DNA of 27,781 nucleotides, taken from positions 1-27,781 of the forward strand of contig JAJYYD010000052.1 of assembly GCA_021801305.1 (NCBI GenBank), read 5' to 3'. Source of the DNA: Thermoplasmata archaeon (GTDB lineage Archaea > Thermoplasmatota > Thermoplasmata > Thermoplasmatales > Thermoplasmataceae). Below the pieces are notes generated by a model that worked only from the letters and a program-made list of their open reading frames with translations, ran no database searches and was not told where the DNA came from. Below, in pieces: positions 14,331 to 23,831 of the stretch. Positions within the stretch are counted from its first letter, which is position 1. Every line of letters begins with the position of its first letter. The position numbers and the translations under genes were made by a program.

Positions 14331-15116
14331 TTGCAAAGCGTAAAAAGTTCTATTGTAAAATATAATCGCATCACTGCTCCGGTTCTGGCAGTGGCTTTCT
14401 CAACACTGGCACTGTTTGCCGCCATTTATGTCTACGAGGCATTTCTTTTTACTATTCCTGTTATAGTTTTCTTCTCGTTTCACTATACAAAGCTCTACCG
14501 GCTGAGGACACGAATCATCGGAGGGCTCGTTATATTCATTATTGTTGCCATGATATCAGCAGGCATATCGACATCAGTAATTTATACCACAGATCCAGTG
14601 GTCACGGACCATTACACAGACCTCAGCGTACAGACGCAGGTTACCCCATACGCCGGAAACTACTCCAGTTACAACTTCACCATGAAAGTCATGGATGGAG
14701 TGCACCTGAATCCTGCCTTTGTGACACTCGCCATAAATACAACGGCTTTCCAGAAAAATGTAACATCAGATCAGATGAATTATTTCATAAATTCTTCAGG
14801 TGATCAGGTCTTCTATTATGTCTATACAAATCCGCCTGCAGACATATATTCATACAATTTCACCTTCGAAAATCAGACTGGAGCAACCCTTTTCACAGGC
14901 TTCGGCACGGGGAGCGGTCCGGATACCCTGTCAATTTCATCAACATTCAAGGAACTGTTTATCGTGACAGTGATAAATGACGTCATTATTTTCGAGATAA
15001 TACTGGTTGCAGGCATTTTCATAGCAAGGAGCTTCTCAAACTCTGCCAGAAACAGGGCAAGGCCTCCACAGAGACCAAAACAGCCGGACGTAATGGATCA
15101 GAACAACAACCAGTGA
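14331..15116 (+). CDS. Membrane-anchored extracytoplasmic protein, unknown family, rich in N-glycosylation sequons
   Basis: I do not recognise the family. The 261-residue protein has hydrophobic segments at about 15-50 (probably two helices), 61-83 and 209-235. Between the last two lies a domain of about 125 residues, probably outside the cell, with seven N-x-S/T sequons (NYS, NFT, NTT, NVT, NSS, NFT, NQT). The C-terminus is a basic, proline-rich tail ending DQNNNQ, probably cytoplasmic. The domain's alternating strands and aromatic residues suggest a beta-rich fold. The start is a TTG; an in-frame TAG lies eight codons upstream and no ATG precedes the first helix. A TATA-like AATATTTAAAC is about 40 bp upstream. 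It appears to be a single-gene unit. Confidence 0.75.
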   Translation: MQSVKSSIVKYNRITAPVLAVAFSTLALFAAIYVYEAFLFTIPVIVFFSFHYTKLYRLRTRIIGGLVIFIIVAMISAGISTSVIYTTDPVVTDHYTDLSVQTQVTPYAGNYSSYNFTMKVMDGVHLNPAFVTLAINTTAFQKNVTSDQMNYFINSSGDQVFYYVYTNPPADIYSYNFTFENQTGATLFTGFGTGSGPDTLSISSTFKELFIVTVINDVIIFEIILVAGIFIARSFSNSARNRARPPQRPKQPDVMDQNNNQ

Positions 15117-15133
15117 AAAGCTTAAAATTCCGG

Positions 15134-15180
15134 CTGGTCAACTTTTTTATAAAATTGTCGTGGACCTGATCACCGACCAG
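15134..15180 (+). terminator. Possible terminator after the membrane protein gene
   Basis: A run of six T residues at 15143-15148 lies 26 bases after the stop, a typical archaeal termination signal. It is inside a wide inverted repeat (CTGGTC at 15134-15139, GACCAG at 15175-15180). The rest of the 232-base gap up to the next gene shows only that gene's promoter. Confidence 0.35.
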
Positions 15181-15293
15181 TTATTCAGTGATTTTATATG
15201 TTTTATCATTCAATTTTATTGTAACGCAACTAAACGTAAAATGCATAAAATAATCCTTTGAAACTATATTAACAAGCCATGCAGACACTGCGA

Positions 15294-15306
15294 AAGGTAT
15301 ATATTT
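15294..15306 (+). promoter_or_regulatory. BRE/TATA promoter for the coiled-coil gene
   Basis: CGAAAGG is followed by TATATATTT, a close match to a BRE plus TATA box. Transcription should begin near 15327, giving a leader of about 20 bases before the ATG at 15349. Confidence 0.65.
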
Positions 15307-15348
15307 GATTCCTTAATATCCAGAAAGTTTCTGCGTCGATGGTTTGTT

Positions 15349-16236
15349 ATGAGTGATCTTCTTGAAGAATTTGAACAGAAAAAGGAAGTTATTAGGGAAA
15401 TAGTAGAGGAGCATGTAAGCAAAAGAGACAATGCTTCCACTGAGGCCCATGAATATGCACAGCTCCGCGATGAGCTTAACACAAAAGTTAGAGAAATGAG
15501 GGACGATGTAAAGAGGAAGATCGCGGAGAAGAATGAACTTATAGAAAAAGTCCAGAATATGAGGGCCGATAAGGAAGAGCATTACAGGAAGCTCTCTGAA
15601 CTCAGGAAGGAAATGAGGAAGATCAGGGACGAAGCCAACATTCAGGGCATCGACAGGCGGGACATTAAGGCTCGGAAAAAGGATCTTGAGAGACTTGAAC
15701 TCAAGCAGCAGACGACACAGTTGAAGAAGAATGAAGAGCTTAAGGTAGTTGCAGAAATCAAAAAACTTACAAATGAAATTAAACGAATGGAAAAGCAGTT
15801 CGAGACTGAACTGGAAGGCAACTCATCTATCAGGGACCTGAATGGAAAGATTAACGAGGAAAAGAAGCTCGGTGAATCTGAAAAAAAGGAAATTGAGGAA
15901 ATTTCTTCAAAAATTTCGGCAATAAGCGAAGAGATCAACAAAGATCTTCAGGAACTGGATGAGGTCAGGAAGAAGGCCGATGAATACCATGAGCTGTTTG
16001 TAAAATTCAGCCAGGAATCTACTAAGGAACACGAGGCATTCATTCAGGCAAAGAATGACCTGAGAGATCTTGAAAAGGTAATAGGGAGTCTGCGCACAAA
16101 GACAAGGGCAACCAAGAAGAAGGAAAAAGAGGGTGAGCTCCAGAAGACCGCCACAACACTGTTTGAAAAATTCAAGAATGGGGAGCAGCTGACCACAGAG
16201 GATCTCCTTATACTCCAGAAAGCAGGATTTTTATAA
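15349..16236 (+). CDS. Archaeal coiled-coil protein (COG1340-like)
   Basis: Of 295 residues, about 10-255 are almost entirely charged heptad-type coiled coil (Lys, Glu, Arg, Leu; few Gly or Pro), without membrane segments. The C-terminal tail KFKNGEQLTTEDLLILQKAG is compact and matches what I recall as the conserved end of the widespread uncharacterised archaeal coiled-coil family COG1340. Family members are cytosolic with no established reaction; a scaffold or RNA/ribosome-associated role has been suggested by resemblance to other coiled-coil proteins, but nothing in the sequence proves one. A T-rich stretch with a small stem (CTGGA...TCCAG, about 16267-16286) follows the stop and may end transcription from both converging genes. 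Confidence 0.75.
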   Translation: MSDLLEEFEQKKEVIREIVEEHVSKRDNASTEAHEYAQLRDELNTKVREMRDDVKRKIAEKNELIEKVQNMRADKEEHYRKLSELRKEMRKIRDEANIQGIDRRDIKARKKDLERLELKQQTTQLKKNEELKVVAEIKKLTNEIKRMEKQFETELEGNSSIRDLNGKINEEKKLGESEKKEIEEISSKISAISEEINKDLQELDEVRKKADEYHELFVKFSQESTKEHEAFIQAKNDLRDLEKVIGSLRTKTRATKKKEKEGELQKTATTLFEKFKNGEQLTTEDLLILQKAGFL

Positions 16237-16305
16237 ACCAAAATTAAAAATATTTTAACGCCTGGTACTGGATTTTTTATTTCCAGAAATCATGGTTCCA
16301 TTAAA

Positions 16306-17400
16306 TTATACAACATCTTCAGGGAGTATTTCCGATGAAAGTGAGACGTTATAAACCCTGGATTTGCTCTGGAGTTGAAGTTTAGGGGCCAGCACGCTCT
16401 CCTCAATCTCACATTCCGAACCTATCTCCGTCTGTTTCATTATTACGGATTTAATGACTTTGCTGCCGTCCATGACCCTGTCGGAATCCATGAGAATCGA
16501 ATCTGTTACCTGTACATCGTTTCCTATCTCAACATTATCATAGATTGCAGATCTTATTATTTTGCTGTTTTTCCCTATCCTTACATTTTCGCCGATGAAC
16601 GTCGGCCCTTCAATGTAGGCTCCGGAAAATTTAGAATGAGGTGTTTTTATGATAACTGTGCCTTTCATTCCATTTCCTGATACTTCCATTCCGTACTTGG
16701 CTGTCATCAACTGGTTGGCCTTGATCATGTCATTGGGCCTGCCCGTATCCAGCCATATCCCCTTGGCGTGGTATCCGTATATGTCAATCCCCATGTCCAG
16801 CAGTTTGGGAAAGAGGTCCCTGGCAAAGTCATAGGGCAATCCGCCTGGAATATATTTGAGGATTTCAGGCTCAATCACATAGAGTCCAGCATTTATCAGC
16901 TTTGAAAAGGTCTGCTTTGGATCAGGCTTTTCAAGAAATCTGACCACCTTATTATCTTTAAGTTCCACTATACCGAACTGTGAAGGATCCTCAACTGTTG
17001 TAAGTGCCATTGTGATCTTTGAGTTCATCTTCCTGTGAAATTTCACGACATCGCTGACATCCAGATCGGACAGGGTATCGCCACTTCCAACGACAAAAGT
17101 ATCGTCTATAAATTTTGAGATAAGGCCGACACTTCCGGCTGTTCCTGCAGGTTCCCTCTCCACAGAAAAGAGGATGTTCTGGTCATCCTGCTTGAATTTA
17201 AGAACCCCATTAATAAGTGATTCGAATTTATAACCGGTTGTTATAATGACATCGTTGATGCCTGCGGCATAATATGAATCAAGAATATATCCGATACAGG
17301 GTTTTCCGGCAATTGGGACAAGGGGTTTTGGAATCGAATACGTGATGGGTCTAAGTCTTGTGCCCTTTCCACCAGCCATAACCACAGCTTTCAGTGACAT
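16306..17400 (-). CDS. Sugar-1-phosphate nucleotidyltransferase with left-handed beta-helix tail
   Basis: The enzyme makes an NDP-sugar from a sugar-1-phosphate and NTP; in archaea such two-domain forms are usually mannose-1-phosphate guanylyltransferases or glucose-1-phosphate thymidylyl/uridylyltransferases. The N-terminal Rossmann-like domain has AGGKGTRLRP (9-18), PKPLVPIAGKP (24-34), GSGDTLSD for metal/nucleotide, and FLEKPDP. From about 255 the chain shows hexapeptide repeats of a left-handed beta-helix (GENVRIGKNSKI, NVEIGNDVQV, QTEIGSECEI). At 364 residues the length is normal. The product probably feeds protein or lipid glycosylation, which fits the sequon-rich protein nearby, but sugar specificity cannot be read from sequence. 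It is a single-gene unit. Confidence 0.88.
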   Translation of the reverse strand: MSLKAVVMAGGKGTRLRPITYSIPKPLVPIAGKPCIGYILDSYYAAGINDVIITTGYKFESLINGVLKFKQDDQNILFSVEREPAGTAGSVGLISKFIDDTFVVGSGDTLSDLDVSDVVKFHRKMNSKITMALTTVEDPSQFGIVELKDNKVVRFLEKPDPKQTFSKLINAGLYVIEPEILKYIPGGLPYDFARDLFPKLLDMGIDIYGYHAKGIWLDTGRPNDMIKANQLMTAKYGMEVSGNGMKGTVIIKTPHSKFSGAYIEGPTFIGENVRIGKNSKIIRSAIYDNVEIGNDVQVTDSILMDSDRVMDGSKVIKSVIMKQTEIGSECEIEESVLAPKLQLQSKSRVYNVSLSSEILPEDVV

Positions 17401-17498
17401 TTTTACACATCTTGAATTTATTTATTAATCTTTTCAACATATATTATGTCCCTATAAATAGAAAAATAATGGTTTAGATGCAGATTCCCTTATTCGGA

Positions 17499-17861
17499 TC
17501 ATCTCTTTATTCCAGGGGATACGTTATGGAATTCTGCAGGTACAAATTTTTTTGCGTTCCTGATCACGCGGTTGTATTCGAAGACAGCCGGCTTGATGTA
17601 GTTGTCGATGTAGTCAAGTATCTCCAGATCAGAATCTCCCGACTGGGTGAATGTCATGGACATAAGGTACGGAATCAGGTTTTTTATATCCATGATGCTC
17701 AGGTCGTTTTCTGACCAGATCTTTCCCATCATGCCTGCCACTGTTTCTAGCCCTTCCATTCTTCTGGTACTCATGATATCTTTTTCAAAGGAGTACCTGT
17801 TTTCCTGTGTCTCCGGCGCTTTCAATTCCTTCTCTGCTTTTACGGATATATTTTCGGTCAT
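17499..17861 (-). CDS. Unrecognised 120-residue soluble protein
   Basis: No family is recognised. The chain has an acidic/charged N-terminal stretch (about 1-30), a helix-rich middle with RRMEGLETVAGMMGKIWSEN, an acidic SGDSDLEILDYIDNYI segment, and a basic tail ending GIKR. There is no membrane segment, signal peptide or cysteine motif. I set the start at ATG 17861 because GAGGTGAT, a near-perfect match to the archaeal ribosome binding consensus, lies four bases upstream and overlaps the alternative ATG. A TATA-like TAAATATATT is about 35 bp upstream. It lies between urocanase and the nucleotidyltransferase on the same strand, but with its own promoter. Confidence 0.72.
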   Translation of the reverse strand: MTENISVKAEKELKAPETQENRYSFEKDIMSTRRMEGLETVAGMMGKIWSENDLSIMDIKNLIPYLMSMTFTQSGDSDLEILDYIDNYIKPAVFEYNRVIRNAKKFVPAEFHNVSPGIKR

Positions 17862-17865
17862 TTTC

Positions 17866-17873
17866 ATCACCTC
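17866..17873 (-). promoter_or_regulatory. Strong ribosome binding site deciding the start of the 120-residue gene
   Basis: GAGGTGAT on the minus strand matches the complement of the archaeal 16S rRNA 3' end. The four-base spacing points to the ATG at 17861 and excludes the longer TTG- or ATG-initiated forms. Confidence 0.7.
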
Positions 17874-17976
17874 AATTCCGGTAAGCAAATAAGTAAATAT
17901 ATTCTTCTATAAAAACTTTACTACAAATTGTTTAATAAATATGTTATAAAATAAAAATTATAAAAGATATTTGAAG

Positions 17977-19638
17977 CTATTTTTCAAAAGGTATCTTGAA
18001 CTTTACCCCACTTCTCAAAAGTTTCTTTGAAGCTTCGTACCCTGCGTCAGCATGCCTTATGACTCCAATTCCGGGGTCCGCATTAAGGACCTTCTTAATC
18101 TTCTCATCAGCTTCAGGTGTTCCGTCAGCTACGAGGACAAACCCTGCGTGAATGGCATTTCCAATACCTGTACCCCCTCCATGGTGGACGGATACCCATG
18201 TTGCGCCCGAGATGGCGTTAAGAAGGGCATTCAGTATGGGCCAGTCCGCAATGGCGTCACTGCCATCAAGCATGGCCTCGGTCTCCCTGTATGGCGAAGC
18301 AACAGACCCTGTGTCATGATGATCTCTCCCAATTGCGACCGGGGCTGAAATCTTTTTCTTCCTGACCATCTCGTTTATCATCAACCCTATGGCTTCCCTC
18401 TGCCCATATTCTGCATAACATATCCTGGCGGGAAGGCCCTGGAAATGAACTTTTTCACGCGCCAGCTTGAGCCATTTAACAAGATGTTCATCGTAGTAGA
18501 ATTTCTCGATTATTGCCTGATCTATCCTGTAGATATCCTCTGGATCGCCTGAGAGTGCTACCCACCTGAATGGCCCGGAACCAATGGAAAACAGGTCCCG
18601 TATGTAGGCTGGAACATACCCCTGGATCTCAAATGACCTGGTGTTTCCACCCTCCTGCGCCCTGCCTCTCAGATTGTTCCCGTAGTCAAAGACCTTTGAT
18701 CCATGATCCTTGAAATAAAGCATGGCATTAACTTCCTTCACTATGGAGGCATAGACAAGTTTCCTGTATTCTTCCGGATTCTTTGCAAGCATTTCGGCAG
18801 CAGATTTTACGGTGAATCCTTCAGGTATGTAACCTACATTGAGGTCATGGGCAGCTGTCTGGTCTGTAACAATATCCGGAACTATGGATCTTTTAACCAG
18901 TTCTGAATAAATGGTGGCCGCGTTTCCGATGAGGCCGATAGAGAGGGGTTTTCCTTCTGAAACAGCTTCGTCCTTCATTTTCAAGGCCTGATCAAGTGTT
19001 TCAGCATATGTGTCAAGATATTTGTCCCTCAACCTGCGGTCTATCTTCTCTTTGTCAACCTCTACAATTATGGAGACTCCGTCATTCATGGTAACAGCAA
19101 GGGGCTGGGCTCCACCCATCTCCCCGAGTCCTGCAGTCAGAACCCATTTGCCCCTGAGTGTGTCAGCAGAGAACTCCTTTCTTGCCAGTGCAGACAAGGT
19201 TTCGTATGTCCCTTGAAGAACACCCTGTGTGCCGATATATATCCAGCTGCCGGCTGTCATCTGTCCAAACATGGTAAGGCCCCTCTTCTCCAGGTCCCAG
19301 AATATGTCATCGGTGGCCCACTTTGGGACTATCTGTGCATTTACTATCAAAACCCTGGGAGATTCCTTGCTGGTCTTGAACACTCCAACAGGCTTCCCGG
19401 ACTGAACCAGAAGCGTTTCATCATTGTACATCTCCTTGAGCATGCTGATAATTTCATCAAAGGATTCCCAGTTTCTGGCGGCTTTCCCTTTTCCTCCGTA
19501 TACTATAAGATTCTCCGGATCTTTTGCCACGGCCGGATCAAGATTATTCATAAGAAGCCTCATTGCAGATTCCTGACCCCATCCTCGCGCCGTAAGTGTA
19601 GATCCTCTCGGAGCCTTTATTTCTCTCATTTTTATCAT
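17977..19638 (-). CDS. hutU: Urocanate hydratase (urocanase)
   Basis: Urocanase converts urocanate to imidazolonepropionate with tightly bound NAD+, the second step of histidine degradation. The protein (553 residues from this start) matches the family over its whole length: [15 protein letters not shown] at the N-terminus, [11 protein letters not shown], the NAD-binding [17 protein letters not shown], and [14 protein letters not shown], with the catalytic-site Cys407 (Cys410 in the Pseudomonas enzyme). [17 protein letters not shown] near the C-terminus is also diagnostic. I chose ATG 19638 because a TATA box is 26 bp upstream; ATG 19629 is an alternative. No histidase, imidazolonepropionase or later hut genes are in the window. 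Confidence 0.96.
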   Translation of the reverse strand: MIKMREIKAPRGSTLTARGWGQESAMRLLMNNLDPAVAKDPENLIVYGGKGKAARNWESFDEIISMLKEMYNDETLLVQSGKPVGVFKTSKESPRVLIVNAQIVPKWATDDIFWDLEKRGLTMFGQMTAGSWIYIGTQGVLQGTYETLSALARKEFSADTLRGKWVLTAGLGEMGGAQPLAVTMNDGVSIIVEVDKEKIDRRLRDKYLDTYAETLDQALKMKDEAVSEGKPLSIGLIGNAATIYSELVKRSIVPDIVTDQTAAHDLNVGYIPEGFTVKSAAEMLAKNPEEYRKLVYASIVKEVNAMLYFKDHGSKVFDYGNNLRGRAQEGGNTRSFEIQGYVPAYIRDLFSIGSGPFRWVALSGDPEDIYRIDQAIIEKFYYDEHLVKWLKLAREKVHFQGLPARICYAEYGQREAIGLMINEMVRKKKISAPVAIGRDHHDTGSVASPYRETEAMLDGSDAIADWPILNALLNAISGATWVSVHHGGGTGIGNAIHAGFVLVADGTPEADEKIKKVLNADPGIGVIRHADAGYEASKKLLRSGVKFKIPFEK

Positions 19639-19658
19639 ATAATAATGCTTTTGCAATG

Positions 19659-19669
19659 AATAAAATTTA
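19659..19669 (-). promoter_or_regulatory. TATA box for urocanase
   Basis: TAAATTTTATT on the minus strand is centred 26 bp from the ATG at 19638, predicting a leaderless mRNA and placing the longer TTG-initiated form (19656) upstream of the transcript start. Confidence 0.5.
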
Positions 19670-19694
19670 TGATTGGGTGGATTAATAACAGATT

Positions 19695-21082
<1,388 letters not shown>

Positions 21083-21144
21083 CAGGTATCAATTTATCCA
21101 ATATGGGTATGAACTATTAACGATTTTCCCATCCCGGTTCAGGT

Positions 21145-21282
21145 ATGGGGATTACGGAAATTAGTATTTATCTGGCCTTTCTCCAATTCAGGAAAAACAG
21201 GTTTCATCTGCCTGATAACAAAAGATTACGTTTGCAGCAGGAATCTATGCCACTTTATGGATTTATTCCCGGAATATGTTAA
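21145..21282 (+). CDS. Possible 45-residue small ORF
   Basis: An ATG-initiated frame (starting MGITEISIYLAFLQF, ending YGFIPGIC) preceded by AGGT. It is basic in the middle (RKNRF, NKRLR). No promoter spacing is convincing and no family is recognised, so it is weakly supported. Confidence 0.15.
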   Translation: MGITEISIYLAFLQFRKNRFHLPDNKRLRLQQESMPLYGFIPGIC

Positions 21283-21303
21283 CAAGCTTTTCCGCGTGTA
21301 TTT

Positions 21304-21313
21304 CTTATTATAA
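21304..21313 (+). promoter_or_regulatory. TATA box for isocitrate dehydrogenase
   Basis: CTTATTATAA lies about 54 bp before the ATG at 21363, predicting transcription from near 21335 and a leader of 25-30 bases. This also excludes the longer TTG-initiated frame beginning at 21276. Confidence 0.5.
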
Positions 21314-21362
21314 GCCATGGGAAAAATTTCACATAGTGGTAAGACATGTTAGATGGATTTTC

Positions 21363-22580
21363 ATGGCTTACATAAAGATAGGAAACAATTCAACACTTGA
21401 AGTTCCGTCTAACCCGACCATAGGCTATATTGAAGGGGATGGAATAGGTCCGGACATTTCAAAAGCATCAATTTCTGTTATAAATGCATCGCTGGAATTT
21501 GCATATGGCGGAGACAGGTCTATTGAATGGGTAAAGGTTCTTGCAGGAGAAGAGGCACTAAGCAGAACTGGAAAACACCTTCCCCAGGAATCACTTGATC
21601 AGCTGAAGAAGTGCGTTGTTTCCATTAAAGGGCCCCTGACAACACCTATTGGCCAGGGATTCAGGAGCCTGAATGTTACACTTAGACAGTATTTTGACCT
21701 GTATGCCAACATAAGACCGGTGAAATACTTCCCGGGTGTACCTTCTCCGGTAAAGAACCCTGAAAAGATGAATATGGTTATATTCAGGGAGAATACCGAA
21801 GATCTGTATTTGGGAATTGAATTCAAGTACGATTCACCTGAAGCTGCAAAAATGAGGGAGTTTCTTGCTGCAAACATGGACGTTAAACTGACAGATGATA
21901 CTGGTATCGGAATAAAGCCAATCAGCAAGTTCAAATCAAGCAGGCTGGTCAGGAAAGCAATACAGTATGCAATCAAAAACAAGAGGAGAAACGTAACGCT
22001 TGTCCATAAGGGAAACATAATGAAATACACGGAAGGAGCTTTCAAGGAATGGGGATATCAGGTTGCAGCAAACGAGTTCAAGGATAGCACTGTAACTGAA
22101 GAGGAATACCTGAAAGATCCTGACAATTATAGGGGAAAAATAGTCATAAAGGACAGGATCACGGACAACATGTTCCAGCAGGTGCTTACCAGGACTGAGG
22201 ATTATGACGTTATTGCCACGACAAACCTCAATGGCGACTACCTGTCTGATGCACTTTCTGCCCAGGTTGGAGGGCTCGGCCTTGCACCAGGAGGAAATGT
22301 TGGCGATGCATACGCAATATTCGAGGCTGTTCATGGCACAGCACCGAAATATGCAGGAATGGATGTTGCCAATCCCACATCTCTCATTCTGTCCGGAGCA
22401 ATGATGCTCAGGCACCTGGAGTGGGACGATGCAGCTGACGTCCTCGAGAACGCAATACTCGCAACCTATCATGACCAGAAGGTTACACAGGATCTTGCAA
22501 GAGTCATGAACATAAAACCTCTCAAATGCTCAGAATTCGGGCAGGAGATAATCAAGAGGATGAAGCCGGTCAAGAACTGA
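21363..22580 (+). CDS. icd: NADP-type isocitrate dehydrogenase
   Basis: The enzyme oxidatively decarboxylates isocitrate to 2-oxoglutarate in the TCA cycle. The 405-residue protein matches bacterial/archaeal homodimeric ICDH: EGDGIGPDI near the N-terminus, the substrate loop with Ser102 (GFRSLNVTLRQ, equivalent to E. coli Ser113), FRENTEDLYLGIE, VHKGNIMKYTEGAFKEWGY, and GLGLAPGGNVGD. In HGTAPKYAG the Lys-Tyr pair corresponds to the E. coli residues that contact the 2'-phosphate of NADP, so NADP is the likely cofactor. I moved the start to ATG 21363 because the promoter and homology both begin there. The stop is 23 bases from the stop of the converging membrane-protein gene. Confidence 0.95.
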   Translation: MAYIKIGNNSTLEVPSNPTIGYIEGDGIGPDISKASISVINASLEFAYGGDRSIEWVKVLAGEEALSRTGKHLPQESLDQLKKCVVSIKGPLTTPIGQGFRSLNVTLRQYFDLYANIRPVKYFPGVPSPVKNPEKMNMVIFRENTEDLYLGIEFKYDSPEAAKMREFLAANMDVKLTDDTGIGIKPISKFKSSRLVRKAIQYAIKNKRRNVTLVHKGNIMKYTEGAFKEWGYQVAANEFKDSTVTEEEYLKDPDNYRGKIVIKDRITDNMFQQVLTRTEDYDVIATTNLNGDYLSDALSAQVGGLGLAPGGNVGDAYAIFEAVHGTAPKYAGMDVANPTSLILSGAMMLRHLEWDDAADVLENAILATYHDQKVTQDLARVMNIKPLKCSEFGQEIIKRMKPVKN

Positions 22581-22603
22581 AAACCCTTAATTCCATTTTT
22601 ATT

Positions 22604-23164
22604 TCATAAATACACCACTATATAGGCCATAAAGCTTATGATAATGACCTGGAAGACAAGCTGCAGCATTGATCCCAATGATACAATTCTCATGTTTCTG
22701 GAAATCCTCTCAAGATCAAAATCTCTGCGTGATGCTTCCCTTGCAATGCCGTATGAATATGGGACTATGGTCAGAAACCCTATGGAGACAAGTGTAACTC
22801 CAACTATTATTATTGCAATGAAGAGGGGAGAAGTAAAGGAGAATATGCCCTCCCTGACAGCAAGTACATAGCCGGCAAGCGGCGTGATTATGGATGCAGA
22901 GGGAATGAAGAATAGGGTCATGGGAATCATCCTTATTCCTATATTTTTCCGTGTTTCCAGACTAATTGTCTTTATGACGTTTGTGAACAGCAGCCCAAGG
23001 AAAACATCGACGCCTGTCCATATCGCCCCAATCAGGACATGTATGTAGTCCAGGACAAGCATGCTTCCTGACAGGTATGCCAGCAAGAATGCTATTGCGG
23101 GCACTGCAAGGGCAATTAAGCCCGTCCTGTATACGCTTTTCATTGGGTTAACGTCACTTTTCAT
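22604..23164 (-). CDS. Polytopic membrane protein, second of a tandem paralogous pair
   Basis: The family is not recognised. The 186-residue protein has about five hydrophobic segments and little soluble sequence. It is clearly a paralog of the gene just upstream: both share a block of the form [DE]Y-x-H-V-x2-G-x2-W-T-G-x-D-x3-G (here LDYIHVLIGAIWTGVDVFLG, His42 to Asp53) and a second block R-x2-P-M-x-L-F-F-x-P (RMIPMTLFFIPS). A membrane-embedded His with W-x-G nearby recalls haem- or metal-binding membrane proteins such as CopD-like families, but one His is not proof. Its ATG overlaps the upstream stop by four bases (ATGA), so the two are translationally coupled and may form a hetero-oligomer. 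Confidence 0.75.
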   Translation of the reverse strand: MKSDVNPMKSVYRTGLIALAVPAIAFLLAYLSGSMLVLDYIHVLIGAIWTGVDVFLGLLFTNVIKTISLETRKNIGIRMIPMTLFFIPSASIITPLAGYVLAVREGIFSFTSPLFIAIIIVGVTLVSIGFLTIVPYSYGIAREASRRDFDLERISRNMRIVSLGSMLQLVFQVIIISFMAYIVVYL

Positions 23165-23745
23165 AATGCAAAACTTGTGGCAAAGTGGGCCATAAAGAGT
23201 ATTATTGTTATCTGGAGTATAAGTTGTATCAGGGAAAGCCTGATGTTTATCATGGTAAGCCTCACAATTTTCCGTATATCCTTTCCACCCCTGATAAGTT
23301 CAAGATAAACTCTTGCCTCATTGGGAAGGAAGATCAGGAGCCCCTGTACGGTCAATATTATCGCCAGTACAGCTACCACAATAAAATACGGGGATGTGAA
23401 TGATATTCCAAGGCTGATTGCCAGGTAAACACCTGCTGTAACGGTTGTGGTTGATATTGCGGGCATGAAGAAAAGCATCATCGGGGTCAGCCTCTTGGAG
23501 ACTTCTGCCTTTTCTGCATCTCCCAAACCCTTCATGATATATGCAAAAAATATACCCATGACCAGGTCCATCCCGGTCCATGCTGAACCGGAAATTACGT
23601 GAAAATATTCAAGGAAATAGAAGTTCCCGCTGATTATTATGGCTACCATTATGGCAGGAGGTATAAGAATCATGGGCAGCCCTGTCCACAAGGAGTTCCT
23701 TATGGAGAATGGCATATTCCTGTTCCCTGTTCCAGTGGTTATCAC
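23161..23745 (-). CDS. Polytopic membrane protein, first of a tandem paralogous pair
   Basis: The family is not recognised. The 194-residue form starts at GTG 23745; ATG 23715 is equally possible and better matches its paralog's length. There are about five membrane segments. It carries the same two blocks as its neighbour: LEYFHVISGSAWTGMDLVMG (His49 to Asp60) and RLTPMMLFFMPA. The conserved His, Trp, Thr-Gly and Asp in a membrane setting suggest a ligand or ion function. It lies 86 bases past the mtnC stop on the same strand, so co-transcription with the methionine-salvage genes is possible but unproven; an AT-rich TATA-like stretch in the gap could give it its own promoter. Confidence 0.75.
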   Translation of the reverse strand: MITTGTGNRNMPFSIRNSLWTGLPMILIPPAIMVAIIISGNFYFLEYFHVISGSAWTGMDLVMGIFFAYIMKGLGDAEKAEVSKRLTPMMLFFMPAISTTTVTAGVYLAISLGISFTSPYFIVVAVLAIILTVQGLLIFLPNEARVYLELIRGGKDIRKIVRLTMINIRLSLIQLILQITIILFMAHFATSFAL

Positions 23746-23831
23746 TATTATGGAATCAGTTAAGAATTATTTCAAGGTTATGTTAACGAATTAAAGCAAC
23801 ATAGCCGGCCAGATATTCTGGAAGATTTTTC

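Noticed and set aside
15117..15348. Possible small RNA (C/D-box-like TGAT and CTGA elements) between the glycoprotein and coiled-coil genes
   Set aside because: The boxes do not have proper C/D spacing and no stable fold is evident beyond a wide inverted repeat; the interval is explained by a terminator and a promoter.
19213..19659. 148-codon plus-strand open frame antisense to urocanase
   Set aside because: Urocanase motifs lie on the opposite strand across the same bases; this frame is cysteine/histidine-rich noise typical of antisense translation.
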